A DNA stretch of 64,000 nt from Acinetobacter celticus (GTDB lineage: Bacteria > Pseudomonadota > Gammaproteobacteria > Pseudomonadales > Moraxellaceae): NCBI RefSeq assembly GCF_001707755.1, contig NZ_MBDL01000001.1:496001-560000 (forward strand). Reading direction: 5' to 3'. Below the pieces are notes generated by a model. That model was not told the DNA's origin. It made no database searches and worked only from the letters and a program-made list of their open reading frames with translations. This document shows positions 23,456 to 34,190 of the stretch, in pieces. A program made the translations under genes and the position numbers. Numbering within the stretch: the stretch's first letter is position 1; every line of letters starts with the position of its first letter.

Positions 23456-23574
23456 ACGACGTCCTCACTTATGCCATTGATCAAAAAACAAAATGAAGGA
23501 ATGCTTCATTAAAAAATTGTGTGTAATATCGTTATTATAACGCAACTGCATACATAATTTTAGGAATTATGATA

Positions 23575-24729
23575 ATGAAAAAGGTTTTGAAGGGCATGCC
23601 AACTTTTAGTGCCTTGGGGTTTAAAAAACAATTATTAGCACTCGCCATCTGTGTCAGTGTTGGGGCTGGAATTGTAACCACTGCCGAAGCGGCACCTGCG
23701 CGCAATGTCAATCCACCCGCATTAAAAGCCAGTGCACCTCAAGTTTATATCGTAAAAAAAGGCGATACGCTTTGGGATATCTCCAAAAGATTTTTAAAAA
23801 ATCCAGTCCGTTGGCCTGAAATTTGGGCAAGCAATAAACATGTGAAAAACCCACACTGGATTTTCCCAGGCGATCGTTTACTCATGTGTACACACAATGG
23901 CAAACCCCTTATTGGTAAAGATGAAGGTGATGGTTGTGAAGGCATCATTCGTCGCTATACGGGTCATACCAAAATGCAACCTCAGGTTCGCATTGAATCG
24001 CTCAACAATGCCATTCCTGTGATTCCACTAGATCATATTGTGAAATGGCTTGAACGCAGTATGGTCATTTCACCAGATGCCTTACAAAACACGCCTTATA
24101 TTGTCGGTGCTTCCGATGACCGTGTATTGGCTGCCAAAGGCCAAACTGTTTACGCACGCGGTAATGGCATGACGGTCGGCCAACGCTATGCGGTCTATCG
24201 CGAAGGTGAACCGTATATGCTAACAGATGCCACTGGTAAAAAATTTAATGCAGGTACTGAACTGACGCAAGTGGCTTCTGGGATTGCAATTCGTGGTGAA
24301 AACAATATTACCACCCTTGAATTAACAGATACTTATAATGAAGAAGTACGTCGAAGCGATCATGTATTGCCTGAATACGATCCAATGCTTCCAACACTGT
24401 TTTATCCGACCAGTGCTGAAAATATCACTGCAGGTGGTAGTATTGTCCGTGTTCTTGGTTCGATTGGAATGGCTGCAGCCAGTAGCGTGGTCGCGATTGA
24501 TCGTGGTTCATTACAAGGCGTTCAAACTGGCTATGTCTTCAATGTGAATCAAAAAGGTCAACTGGTCACCGATCAAAAAACCAAAGAAAAAATTCATCTT
24601 CCTGATCAACGTATTGCCAATATTATGGTATTCAAAACCTTTGATAACCTAAGCTATGCTTACGTACTTGACAGTGAACTACCAATTAAAGTCGGTGCTG
24701 CAATTTTGCCACCACTTTTGGATGATTAA
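23575..24729 (+). CDS. Exported LysM-domain protein
   Basis: 384 residues from the ATG at 23575 (MKKVLKGMPTF); an in-frame ATG at 23569 lies too close to the AGGA ribosome site. A signal peptide ends near TTAEAAPA. A LysM domain follows (about 55-105: YIVKKGDTLWDISKRF and later WIFPGDRLLM), which binds peptidoglycan. The remaining 270 residues are conserved in this position in proteobacteria, upstream of dprA, but have no assigned function. Partly co-transcribed with dprA (18-bp gap). The pairing with def, dprA and tsaC is the usual gammaproteobacterial arrangement. Confidence 0.88.
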   Translation: MKKVLKGMPTFSALGFKKQLLALAICVSVGAGIVTTAEAAPARNVNPPALKASAPQVYIVKKGDTLWDISKRFLKNPVRWPEIWASNKHVKNPHWIFPGDRLLMCTHNGKPLIGKDEGDGCEGIIRRYTGHTKMQPQVRIESLNNAIPVIPLDHIVKWLERSMVISPDALQNTPYIVGASDDRVLAAKGQTVYARGNGMTVGQRYAVYREGEPYMLTDATGKKFNAGTELTQVASGIAIRGENNITTLELTDTYNEEVRRSDHVLPEYDPMLPTLFYPTSAENITAGGSIVRVLGSIGMAAASSVVAIDRGSLQGVQTGYVFNVNQKGQLVTDQKTKEKIHLPDQRIANIMVFKTFDNLSYAYVLDSELPIKVGAAILPPLLDD

Positions 24730-24747
24730 TCTGACCTAGGTTACTTT

Positions 24748-25884
24748 ATGCTAAACCCGTTATCACAAGTGCAAATTGAAACAATTACCTTGTGGTATCT
24801 GGTTCAGCATTCACTCTCCAGTTTCTATAAAATTCAAGGCCATTACCCGATTTTGTCCGAAGCCTTTTCGCCCAATCAATTGGCTATTTGGCAAGCTTTA
24901 GGCATTCATAAAAATCATTTACAACGGTTTCAAGAATTTCACACATCTGAAGGTCAGAAAAACTTTCAACACTGCCTACAACAGATTCAACAATCGAGTG
25001 ATTTTGTTCTGATTTTTTCAGAAGCGAATTATCCACAACAACTGCTCCCTTATATAGATAAACCACCTCTTATTTTTGGTCAGGGCAATGCTCAAGTACT
25101 GCTCCAACCTCAGGTCGCCATTGTCGGAAGTCGTAAACCAAGCCCACATGGCCGTCAAGTGGCTTATGACTTTGCTTTTTATTTAAGTGAACAAGGCTTT
25201 TATATTAATAGTGGCTTAGCCCAAGGCATTGACCAAGCAGCGCATCAAGCTGCCTTAAAAAATCAACGTACCATTGCAGTAATGGCAACAGGACTCGATC
25301 AAACCTACCCCACGCAGCATCAAGCTTTAAGAGAAGACATTTTGCAAAATGGCGGTGCTGTTATTACGGAATTTCTTCCTCAGACGCCCCCATTGCAACA
25401 CCATTTTCCACGACGCAACCGTATCGTCAGTGGCTTAAGTCTTGGGGTCATTGTCGCAGAGGCAGCCTTAAAAAGTGGCTCATTGATTACAGCCAAAATT
25501 GCAGCCGAACAAGGAAAAGTGGTTTTTGCCATTCCTGGACATATTTATGGTGAGTTTCATCAAGGTTGTCATCAACTGATTCGTGAAGGCGCCATTCTGA
25601 TTGACCATCCACAACAAGTCATTGAAGATTTAGCCTTACCGACACAGTGGCAATCCACACACATTACCGCAGAAAAATCTGAGCCAATAACTATCAGTCT
25701 GAATGTTCCAGAACATTTAATCTCACTCTATAACCAGTTGGATTGGACAGGTCAAGGCTTAGACGGACTGGCTCAACATTTGCATATTGATGTGGCGACC
25801 TTAACAGCACAATTAATGGAATTGGAACTTTTAGGATTGGCCATGCAACAAGCTGGTTGCTATCTGCGTTGTCGTCCAACGTAA
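24748..25884 (+). CDS. dprA: DNA-processing protein DprA
   Basis: 378 residues. It binds incoming single-stranded DNA during natural transformation and loads RecA. The Rossmann-like core (about 125-290) carries AIVGSRKPSPHGRQVAYDF and later SGLAQGIDQAAHQ, IAVMATGLDQTYP, and SGSLITAKIAAEQGK, all characteristic of DprA/Smf. A C-terminal winged-helix domain (about 310-378) is present, as in most proteobacterial forms. It follows the LysM gene by 18 bp and precedes tsaC by 46 bp. Confidence 0.95.
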   Translation: MLNPLSQVQIETITLWYLVQHSLSSFYKIQGHYPILSEAFSPNQLAIWQALGIHKNHLQRFQEFHTSEGQKNFQHCLQQIQQSSDFVLIFSEANYPQQLLPYIDKPPLIFGQGNAQVLLQPQVAIVGSRKPSPHGRQVAYDFAFYLSEQGFYINSGLAQGIDQAAHQAALKNQRTIAVMATGLDQTYPTQHQALREDILQNGGAVITEFLPQTPPLQHHFPRRNRIVSGLSLGVIVAEAALKSGSLITAKIAAEQGKVVFAIPGHIYGEFHQGCHQLIREGAILIDHPQQVIEDLALPTQWQSTHITAEKSEPITISLNVPEHLISLYNQLDWTGQGLDGLAQHLHIDVATLTAQLMELELLGLAMQQAGCYLRCRPT

Positions 25885-25930
25885 TAAGGTTCACAATAGA
25901 GCTTATTTATTTTGATAAGGTCTATCTCTG

Positions 25931-26500
25931 ATGATTACCACCTCTGTTGCCAAAGCAGCGATCTGCCTTAAAAAAGGACAGGTCTTGGCATATCCTACAG
26001 AGGCCGTTTGGGGCTTAGGTTGTGACCCTTATAACGAGCATGCATTTCATGAAATTTTAAGATTAAAACAACGCCCTCTAGAAAAAGGAGTCATCTTGTT
26101 GGCTGCCAATATTTCACAAATCGAGCACTTATTAACAACACTGCCCTCTCAAATGCGTGAACAAGTCATTGCGTCATGGAGCAACCATAGTGCAATTGAA
26201 CGAGCCACCACGTGGTTATTGCCTGCAGGAGATGAAATTCCCAGTTGGATTAAAGGCAACCATTCTAAAGTTGCTGTCAGAGTCACTACACACTCGCTTT
26301 GCGTCGCTCTTTGTCAGGCCTTTAATGGCTTTATTGTTTCTACCAGTGCAAACCCTGCTGGGCTTTCTCCTGCCCGCTCGCTACAAGAAGCCACTCGATA
26401 CTTCGCCCAAGAATTACAATACTTAAATGGCGATTTAGGCTTGAGTCAAGAACCCAGCCGAATTATTGATGCCGAAACAGGTGAAGTGATTCGTGCATAA
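25931..26500 (+). CDS. tsaC: Threonylcarbamoyl-AMP synthase TsaC
   Basis: 189 residues of the Sua5/YciO/YrdC fold. It makes threonylcarbamoyl-AMP from threonine, bicarbonate and ATP for the t6A modification of tRNA position 37. Visible motifs: AYPTEAVWGLGCDP near the N-terminus, KQRPLEKGVILLA (the KRxxxKP-like region), KVAVRV, and STSANPAGLSPA at about 138-149. The length fits TsaC without the Sua5 extension. It is the last gene of the LysM-dprA-tsaC group. Confidence 0.94.
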   Translation: MITTSVAKAAICLKKGQVLAYPTEAVWGLGCDPYNEHAFHEILRLKQRPLEKGVILLAANISQIEHLLTTLPSQMREQVIASWSNHSAIERATTWLLPAGDEIPSWIKGNHSKVAVRVTTHSLCVALCQAFNGFIVSTSANPAGLSPARSLQEATRYFAQELQYLNGDLGLSQEPSRIIDAETGEVIRA

Positions 26501-26882
26501 TGCAACTTTGCTTTTGCGATAGGCAAAAAAAAGCTCAGCCATATAGGATCGGCTGAGCATGAAAAAGGATGTGCATAAAATCACATCCAGAGGGTCTGAT
26601 AATTTCAGAGAAAACACTGAAGGTATTCTTAAGAATATCTTCACCACTTTCGATGGCGCTATTATGTGATAAAGCACTTTTTAAAACCAATAGATTTTTC
26701 CTATAACAAATGAGTTTATATAGATTATCCAATTTAAAAACAGTACCTTATTAAATGTAACTTTTTATTTTTGATCAATTTAATTACAGTTTAAGCTAGT
26801 TTTTACTAGGTAAAAACTAGCTATTAATATAATTTTTTTACAAAAATAATTTAGTTAAATGCTATTTACATCCCGCTTTAGC
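26501..26882. other. Intergenic region with minus-strand tandem hairpins
   Basis: 382 bases between convergent tsaC and the DMT transporter gene. It contains two stable hairpins with T runs in the minus direction (26525-26558 and 26562-26588) far from the end of the transporter gene, and otherwise AT-rich sequence. No plus-strand T-run terminator for tsaC is seen. A 65-residue frame on the minus strand has no coding support. A small RNA or long 3' UTR is possible. Confidence 0.5.
26525..26558 (-). terminator. Strong terminator on the minus strand
   Basis: GCTCAGCC-(10-base loop)-GGCTGAGC followed by eight T residues when read on the minus strand. It lies about 325 bp beyond the stop of the DMT transporter gene. 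Confidence 0.8.
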
Positions 26883-27785
26883 TCATTTTTCCAACACCAA
26901 TAGTGGTTTTCTTTGCGCCAGTATGACACCCAATATAGCCAAAACTGTTCCAATCGTGTGATAAATACTCCACTGTTCTGCAAGCCAAAAATAAGCAATC
27001 ACCGCAGTAAAAATTGGCATGAGGTTCATAAACACACTGGTTCTATTTGGCCCCATCGCTTGCACAGCCATTATCCAGACCAGAGGTGCGACCAATGAAG
27101 GGAATATTCCTGCGTATAAAACACTGCCCACATTCTGTGCATCAATTCGGTCTAAGCCTAACCATAAAACGAATGGCAGGTGATATAACAAAGCAAAAAA
27201 TATTTGCACATACAAACTGGTAAATAAAGGGATTTTTAACTGCCATTTCTTCAAAAAAACGCCATAAAAAGCATAAAAGAAAACCGCAAATATCATAATA
27301 ATATCGCCCGAATGCCCTCCTAAAGACACTAAATTGGCGAAGTTTCCTTTGGCAATAACCAATAACAAACCAGAAAATGAAATGATACAACCAATCACTG
27401 CAAAGCGATTTGGCCATTCCTTCAAAATAAAAATAGAAACGAAAATAGTAAATACAGGAATAAAGGCGTTAATAATGCCCATATTGGTTGCACTGGTATA
27501 ATGCGCGGCACTATAACTTAAGCCTTGATACAGCACCATGCCAAAAGCCGCTAAAACCGCCAGCTGCTTCCAATGCTGAACCACCATGCTGCGTTGACGA
27601 ATTAATTGTGGCCAGACAAATGGTGTTAATAATATAAAAGCAATGAACCAGCGGTAAAAACTAATACTAACGGGCGAGATAAATTCGGCAACATAACGTG
27701 TCACCACAATGTTTAATGACCAGAAAAATACGGCTATCACAGGCAAGAGGACAGACCATTTGGCTAATTTTGGATTTAATTCCAT
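26883..27785 (-). CDS. DMT-family (EamA) transporter
   Basis: 300 residues with ten predicted membrane helices in two EamA repeats (about 15-150 and 165-295). The first has FFWSLNIVVTRYVAEFISPV and the second AVFFYAFYGVFLKKW. Members of the drug/metabolite transporter superfamily export amino acids, metabolites or drugs; the substrate is unknown. It is divergent from an AraC-type regulator gene, 131 bp apart, which suggests that the regulator controls it. Confidence 0.85.
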   Translation of the reverse strand: MELNPKLAKWSVLLPVIAVFFWSLNIVVTRYVAEFISPVSISFYRWFIAFILLTPFVWPQLIRQRSMVVQHWKQLAVLAAFGMVLYQGLSYSAAHYTSATNMGIINAFIPVFTIFVSIFILKEWPNRFAVIGCIISFSGLLLVIAKGNFANLVSLGGHSGDIIMIFAVFFYAFYGVFLKKWQLKIPLFTSLYVQIFFALLYHLPFVLWLGLDRIDAQNVGSVLYAGIFPSLVAPLVWIMAVQAMGPNRTSVFMNLMPIFTAVIAYFWLAEQWSIYHTIGTVLAILGVILAQRKPLLVLEK

Positions 27786-27916
27786 GATTCGATTCTTTAC
27801 TCAATTTCAGTATCTATACTGCCCGATGTCCGATATAAATTAAATATTGATTTTCAGACTTCTATATTGCTTCACCGACATGCCCAAACCAATACACACT
27901 CAGGTCTCTTCAATCT

Positions 27917-28681
27917 ATGCAAAATGATTTAGAACATCGAATTGAAATCACAGAACTTTTCTATCAACAGCACGATATCGCTTACCCACACAGTTGTATT
28001 TGGGGCGATTTTAATTTTTGCCTAAATGGTGTTTTAGAATATGAAGTAGATCATCAACTTCATTTGTCTCCCCCGAGTTATGGACTTTGGCTTCCACCAC
28101 GTGTGGCACACCATGCCATTGCTGTCGATAAACACACGACACATTATGTGGCTATTCGCCTTGATCCTGCACTCTGCCTAGATTTTTCTACGCAAGCTGA
28201 AATGCTCAGTATTACCCCATTCTTTCGCCACTTAATTCAAGAAATTTTTCGACTACAACATCAAGGCGATGATTTACAGTCTTATAGGCATTTACTCCAA
28301 GTGGTACTCGATCAGCTGAAAGTCGCGCCAAAGCACAATCACTACTTACCTCAATCTCACCATTCTCTGTTAGAACCGATACTTGCCGACTTATCATCGC
28401 CAAAATACTTCAGTAAAAGCCTGCAACAAATTTTAAGGCAATACCCAATCAGTGAACGGCAACTCCTTAGAATCAGTCAGACAGAATTACAACTCAGTCT
28501 GTCCGAGTGGCGTAACCGAGCAAAAGTTTTATATGCCATTACCCAATTGCGCCAAGGTCTTTCAATTAAAGCCTTAAGTTTAGAATTAGGTTATCAACAC
28601 AGTTCTAATTTTATTGAATTTTTTAAACGCTATACGGGACAAACACCTGCTCAACTAAAAACCAGTACAAAAACAAAATGA
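27917..28681 (+). CDS. AraC-family transcriptional regulator
   Basis: 254 residues. The N-terminal half is a cupin-type sensor (about 15-95: YGLWLPPRVAHHAIAVD). The C-terminal 95 residues contain two helix-turn-helix units and the family signature (LGYQHSSNFIEFFKRYTGQT then P). It is divergent from the EamA transporter gene and probably regulates it in response to a small ligand. The arrangement of AraC regulator with a divergent DMT exporter is common. Confidence 0.88.
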   Translation: MQNDLEHRIEITELFYQQHDIAYPHSCIWGDFNFCLNGVLEYEVDHQLHLSPPSYGLWLPPRVAHHAIAVDKHTTHYVAIRLDPALCLDFSTQAEMLSITPFFRHLIQEIFRLQHQGDDLQSYRHLLQVVLDQLKVAPKHNHYLPQSHHSLLEPILADLSSPKYFSKSLQQILRQYPISERQLLRISQTELQLSLSEWRNRAKVLYAITQLRQGLSIKALSLELGYQHSSNFIEFFKRYTGQTPAQLKTSTKTK

Positions 28682-28897
28682 GCATTATGGTCTAAGCGCT
28701 TTAAATATCATCGCCTCAAACCTTTATAAGAAAAATTCGACCATGCATTTTTTGAATAAAAAACCTATTTTCACTCTCATTTCAGCACCCAGAAAGAAAG
28801 CCGATAAAAAAGATAAAACAAAAACGAACAATACTTGCTCCTCATCCATTTTCCAGTTACAACATTCAAGTCAAACAACATATAAACAGGTTTTTTC

Positions 28898-29443
28898 ATG
28901 GCAACATCAGCATATAACATTCCCGTAAAAACCATTGATGGTACGGAAACTACCTTAAACCAATATCAAGGTAAGGTGCTTCTCATTGTTAATGTGGCGT
29001 CTAAATGTGGCTTAACCCCGCAATATGAAGGCTTAGAACAACTTTATAAAGATAAAAAATCCGAAGGTTTAGAAATTTTAGGCTTCCCTGCCAATAACTT
29101 TTTAGAACAAGAGCCAGGCTCAGATGAAGAAATTCAACAATTCTGTTCTTTAAACTATCAAGTTGATTTTCCTTTATTTTCAAAAATTTCTGTTGCAGGT
29201 GAAGATAAGCATCCGCTCTACACCGCACTGATTAGTGCCGTGCCTGAACGTCTTGGCGAAGGCCCATGGAAAAAGGACCTGATTGATTATGGCCTAACCC
29301 CAAATGAAGCCCCTGAAGTGCTGTGGAATTTCGAAAAGTTCTTAGTGAATAAATCAGGAGAAATTATTGGTCGTTTTGCACCCGATATTCAGGCCGATGA
29401 TGCCCGTCTTGTCGATGCTATTAACGCTGAATTAGCCAAGTAA
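28898..29443 (+). CDS. Glutathione peroxidase family protein (BtuE-like)
   Basis: 181 residues, thioredoxin fold. It reduces peroxides in the cytoplasm using a cysteine (no selenocysteine). Peroxidatic Cys37 lies in NVASKCGLTPQY, and LWNFEKFLV holds the conserved Trp and Asn. The usual catalytic Gln of the CNQF motif is replaced: residues 65-68 read ANNF, with Asn67 in place of Gln. Downstream, LEQEPGSDEEI is typical of the family. It is monocistronic with its own terminator at 29457-29485. Confidence 0.92.
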   Translation: MATSAYNIPVKTIDGTETTLNQYQGKVLLIVNVASKCGLTPQYEGLEQLYKDKKSEGLEILGFPANNFLEQEPGSDEEIQQFCSLNYQVDFPLFSKISVAGEDKHPLYTALISAVPERLGEGPWKKDLIDYGLTPNEAPEVLWNFEKFLVNKSGEIIGRFAPDIQADDARLVDAINAELAK

Positions 29444-29456
29444 TCCAACATCTTAT

Positions 29457-29485
29457 AGGAAGTGAGCACATCACTTCCTTTTTTA
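29457..29485 (+). terminator. Terminator of the glutathione peroxidase gene
   Basis: AGGAAGTGA-GCACA-TCACTTCCT, a perfect 9-bp stem, followed by TTTTT. It begins 13 bp after the stop. Confidence 0.92.
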
Positions 29486-29652
29486 TTGATGCACAGTACG
29501 TATTTTCTTATTTTCATCATTCGACAGTAGCACCATGCGCGTAAAAGAATGCTTTTTGTTATTACTTTGCAACAATCTATTTTTAATTCACATTTCACCC
29601 TTATATTCACTCAGAGTCAAAATTAATTAATATTTAGAGATTAAACAGCATT

Positions 29653-30243
29653 ATGAAAAAATTCCTGCAAGGCGCTTTACTTCCTTTCGGTATTTTTATT
29701 ACAGGTATGACGCTATTGGGTTGCGATCAAGTGGCTCAATCTGAGAATCAAGAATCTGAAACCCATCAAATGAATACAGCTCCTGACACAACGAATACCA
29801 CCGCGCAGACTGAACTAAAAAATGGCAATATGTTTTATGTGATTCGTGATGTTGCTGATTTACAGCTAAAAGCTGGCGATTATATTGGGCAACTGCAACA
29901 AACCAAAACAGATTTACAAAGTGCAGTAAATGCACAAGATCATGAAGCACTGCAACACAAGGCAACGCAGTTACGAAAGCAACTGACTGATTTCAATCAG
30001 GCTTTAACCAGTATCAATTTAAAAACACAAGAAATTTCAGACATCCGTCAAAACCTATTAACGGCCAATGAGCAAGTCCTAGCAACGCCATTTTTAAATG
30101 GTCAAGTTGACCTAAGTAAAGTCGATTTGAAAAAAATAGAGCAACAAATGGGTTCTATTCAATCTGAAATGCTGAAACTTGCATCTATGTTGCTTCAAAA
30201 CAACAGTGACCACAGCAACTCTTCTGAAAATTCTGAATCCTAA
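29653..30243 (+). CDS. Lipoprotein of unknown function
   Basis: 196 residues. A type II signal peptide is clear: MKKFLQGALLPFGIFITGMT, then LLGC, with the acylated cysteine at 24. The mature protein starts with a low-complexity Glu/Gln/Thr segment (about 27-57) and continues as a helical, coiled-coil-like region rich in Gln and Leu (about 65-180). It ends in an Asn/Ser-rich tail. No family recognised. It likely sits on the periplasmic face of a membrane. It is followed by a terminator at 30272-30302. Confidence 0.8.
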   Translation: MKKFLQGALLPFGIFITGMTLLGCDQVAQSENQESETHQMNTAPDTTNTTAQTELKNGNMFYVIRDVADLQLKAGDYIGQLQQTKTDLQSAVNAQDHEALQHKATQLRKQLTDFNQALTSINLKTQEISDIRQNLLTANEQVLATPFLNGQVDLSKVDLKKIEQQMGSIQSEMLKLASMLLQNNSDHSNSSENSES

Positions 30244-30271
30244 AACATCAAATACTGAAAATCTCAACTCA

Positions 30272-30302
30272 GGCTCATAGCATCTTTGCTATGGGCTTTT
30301 TA
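30272..30302 (+). terminator. Terminator of the lipoprotein gene
   Basis: GCTCATAGCA-TCTT-TGCTATGGGC, a 10-bp stem with one G-T pair, followed by TTTTTAT. Confidence 0.85.
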
Positions 30303-30462
30303 TCACTACGTTCAATCGACATCAAATTACTTTAAAGTTAAATTCTAAAATAAAAACAGATCATTTATAAAACAGATCTTTCTTCAGAAAAACTCAAATA
30401 ACGCTTAATTTTTTGGATACACTATTGCTTGCATTCCAGCTCATTTTTTAAAGCCAATACGC

Positions 30463-30906
30463 ATGCAACTGATTATTTTTACAGGCATTCAAGCCTCTGG
30501 AAAATCGACCTTTTATCAGCAGTATTTTAGCAGTACACATTTACGGATTAATCTAGACATGCTAAAAACACGGCATCGTGAAAATATAATTTTTGAAGCG
30601 GGTTTAGCCTCTAAAACTAAAATGGTGATTGATAATACCAACCCTGACGATGAATCTCGGGCACGTTATATTCAACGCGCCAAAGATGCAGGCTTTGAAG
30701 TGATTGCATATTATTTTAAAACCGATTTAAACAGTACTTTAGAACGAAATAAGCAACGTCAAGGCAAAGCCTATATTCCTGAAATTGGCGTTCGAGCAAC
30801 CTATAAAAAAATACAGATCCCCCATTTAAGCGAAGGATTTTCTGAAATTTTTCAGGTCAAAATTATAGGTCATGGCGAATTTTCTATTCTGCCTATGTCA
30901 GATTAA
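30463..30906 (+). CDS. Small P-loop kinase (T4 polynucleotide kinase-like AAA_33)
   Basis: 147 residues. The N-terminal Walker A is GIQASGKST (8-16). INLDMLKTR (about 29-37) and VIDNTNPDDESRARY (about 59-73) match the kinase domain of T4 polynucleotide kinase and zeta-toxin-like P-loop kinases; AYYFKTDLNSTLERNKQR carries the lid arginines. It is expected to phosphorylate a nucleic acid end, nucleoside or small molecule, but the substrate is unknown. There is no strong ribosome site. It converges with a small unknown gene three bases away. Confidence 0.78.
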   Translation: MQLIIFTGIQASGKSTFYQQYFSSTHLRINLDMLKTRHRENIIFEAGLASKTKMVIDNTNPDDESRARYIQRAKDAGFEVIAYYFKTDLNSTLERNKQRQGKAYIPEIGVRATYKKIQIPHLSEGFSEIFQVKIIGHGEFSILPMSD

Positions 30907-30909
30907 TAC

Positions 30910-31215
30910 TTATGGTATTTTTTGACTGTTTTGCCATGCTTTGAAAGTGGCTTGCATTGCATTGCGTTCATACGGTTTTGCCAATCGGCTTTCCATACTC
31001 GAAAAATCACCTATGTAGGCAGAAGCAATAATGGATTTCGCTAATTCATCAATACCAGTGCGACCATGATGCTCATAAGCTTGTATCTCATCATTGGTTA
31101 AAACCAAATCCCAACATGACACTACGGAACTCATATCTACCGCAATACTAAGATAATAATGTATATCTTCTTGATAAAGTTCCCAAAAATGCGGTTCAAA
31201 GGCAATCAAATTCAT
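30910..31215 (-). CDS. Conserved-looking protein of unknown function
   Basis: 101 residues, no signal peptide or membrane helix. It is rich in aromatic and acidic residues (FWELYQEDIHYYLSIAVDMS, VLTNDEIQAYEHHGRTGIDE). I do not recognise the family; the features resemble small cytosolic Acinetobacter proteins of unknown role. It converges on the small kinase gene with only three bases between stop codons. Not obviously a toxin or antitoxin. Confidence 0.65.
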   Translation of the reverse strand: MNLIAFEPHFWELYQEDIHYYLSIAVDMSSVVSCWDLVLTNDEIQAYEHHGRTGIDELAKSIIASAYIGDFSSMESRLAKPYERNAMQATFKAWQNSQKIP

Positions 31216-31314
31216 ATAAATTAATTAAAAATTGTAATTGATTGAAAGTAATCTAAGTTCCGCACAAAATATATGCAACTTTAGATAAACCCTATATTTG
31301 CTCTTATTTTTCAC

Positions 31315-31346
31315 AAAAAAAACCACCCTTTCGGGTGGTTTTTTTA
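31315..31346 (-). terminator. Terminator of the ATP synthase operon
   Basis: AAAAAACCACCC-GAAA-GGGTGGTTTTTT read on the minus strand, a perfect 12-bp stem with flanking A and T runs. It lies 16 bp after atpC. Confidence 0.93.
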
Positions 31347-31362
31347 AATCTTAAACAGTCGC

Positions 31363-31782
31363 TTATTGAGCGCGGTTTTTGATTTTGCGGATCGTTTCTA
31401 GCTGAGCAACAGTTTCTGCCAAAACAGCAAGTGCTGCAGCTGTGTCCAAATCGCTCTTTTGATTAGCAAGCAAAGCTTCAGCGTTTTTACGCGCTTCTAA
31501 AATTGCAGCTTCATCTAAGTTTTCTGCACGAACTGCTGTATCAGCAAGAATCGTCACAACATGCGGTTGAACTTCTAGAACACCACCAGATACATAGATT
31601 AACTCTTCTGTACCGTTTTCCAACAGAACGCGAATTGCGCCCGGTTGAAGCAAAGTTACTAGTGGCGCGTGACCAGGCATAATACCCAACTCACCACCAG
31701 CACCTTTTGCAATTAGCATCGTTACAGTGCCAGAGTACAAAGACTCTTTTACACTTACAACATCACACTGCATAGTAGACAT
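31363..31782 (-). CDS. atpC: ATP synthase F1 subunit epsilon
   Basis: 139 residues. The N-terminal beta-sandwich (about 1-85: CDVVSVKESLYSGTVTMLIA, GELGIMPGHAPLVTLLQPG) contacts the c-ring, and the C-terminal helical pair (about 90-139) acts as a brake on hydrolysis. Last gene of the operon, 27 bp after atpD. An internal ATG at codon 4 (MQCDVV) is an alternative start. Confidence 0.96.
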   Translation of the reverse strand: MSTMQCDVVSVKESLYSGTVTMLIAKGAGGELGIMPGHAPLVTLLQPGAIRVLLENGTEELIYVSGGVLEVQPHVVTILADTAVRAENLDEAAILEARKNAEALLANQKSDLDTAAALAVLAETVAQLETIRKIKNRAQ

Positions 31783-31809
31783 GAGAATCCCCTAAATTAG
31801 AGTTGCTAA

Positions 31810-33219
<1,410 letters not shown>

Positions 33220-33230
33220 TCAAAATAATG

Positions 33231-34100
33231 TTAAACGGCAGCGGCACCACCAACGATCTCAGAAATTTCCTGAGTAATCGCGGCTTGACGCAGCTTGTTA
33301 TAAATAAGTTGTAGGCTCTTAATGATGTCGCCTGCGTTGTCTGTTGCAGCTTTCATTGCAACCATACGTGCAGACTGTTCACATGCGATGTTTTCAATCA
33401 CACCTTGATACACCACAGACTCGATATAGCGAACCAATAAGCCATTTAAAAGCTCTTCAGCTTCTGGCTCATACAGATAGTCCCAACCGTATTGACGGTT
33501 CAAACCCTTGTCCGTATCAGCTGCTGCCAAAGGAACAAGTTGTTCAACTTTTTGATTTTGAGTCATGGCATTAACAAAGCCGTTTGACACAAGATAAATA
33601 CGATCTAACTCGCCTTTATCATAAGCATCCAACATCACTTGTACAGAACCAGCTAACTGTTCAAGACTTGGTGTATCACCGACATTTGTCGTTGCACCAA
33701 GTACTTTACCGCCGTAGTTTTTAAAAAACGAAACCGCTTTTTGACCAATTAAAGCAAATTGAACTTCAATTGACTGCTCTTGTTGCTGTTGGACGTGTTT
33801 GACCACTTTTTTGAACAAGTTAATGTTCAAACCACCAGCAAGGCCACGATCTGAAGAAACAATAATATAGCCAACGCGTTTTACAGGGCGTTCAACCATA
33901 TAACGATGTTTATATTCAGGATTCGCTTGAACCAAATGAGCAATTACACGGTGCATATTTTCGGCATACGGACGGCCCTGAGCCATGCGCTCTTGCGCAC
34001 GACGCATCTTAGAAGCTGCTACCATCTGCATCGCGCGAGTAATTTTCTGCGTGCTTTTGATACTAGCTACTTTGGCGCGAATTTCTTTTAAGTTTGCCAT
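33231..34100 (-). CDS. atpG: ATP synthase F1 subunit gamma
   Basis: 289 residues. Long N- and C-terminal helices form the central shaft ([20 protein letters not shown] at the start, [20 protein letters not shown] near the end), with the conserved [14 protein letters not shown] segment between them. It couples c-ring rotation to the catalytic sites. It follows atpA by 90 bp on the minus strand. Confidence 0.97.
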   Translation of the reverse strand: MANLKEIRAKVASIKSTQKITRAMQMVAASKMRRAQERMAQGRPYAENMHRVIAHLVQANPEYKHRYMVERPVKRVGYIIVSSDRGLAGGLNINLFKKVVKHVQQQQEQSIEVQFALIGQKAVSFFKNYGGKVLGATTNVGDTPSLEQLAGSVQVMLDAYDKGELDRIYLVSNGFVNAMTQNQKVEQLVPLAAADTDKGLNRQYGWDYLYEPEAEELLNGLLVRYIESVVYQGVIENIACEQSARMVAMKAATDNAGDIIKSLQLIYNKLRQAAITQEISEIVGGAAAV

Positions 34101-34190
34101 ACGCTTAACCTAGTATTCGAAAGCCCTTTCGAGCTTCCGAAGGTTGATTCCGTGAACCAAACCGACACTAAATTTCAAATCAATTGAAAA

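Noticed and set aside
26535-26732. 65-residue frame on the minus strand
   Set aside because: It ends inside the stem of a strong terminator, has no ribosome site and no recognisable composition; an RNA feature explains the region better.
28743-28928. 61-residue plus-strand frame before the glutathione peroxidase gene
   Set aside because: It overlaps the start of a clear gene in another frame, is rich in Lys, Thr and Ser from AT-rich leader DNA, and has no ribosome site.
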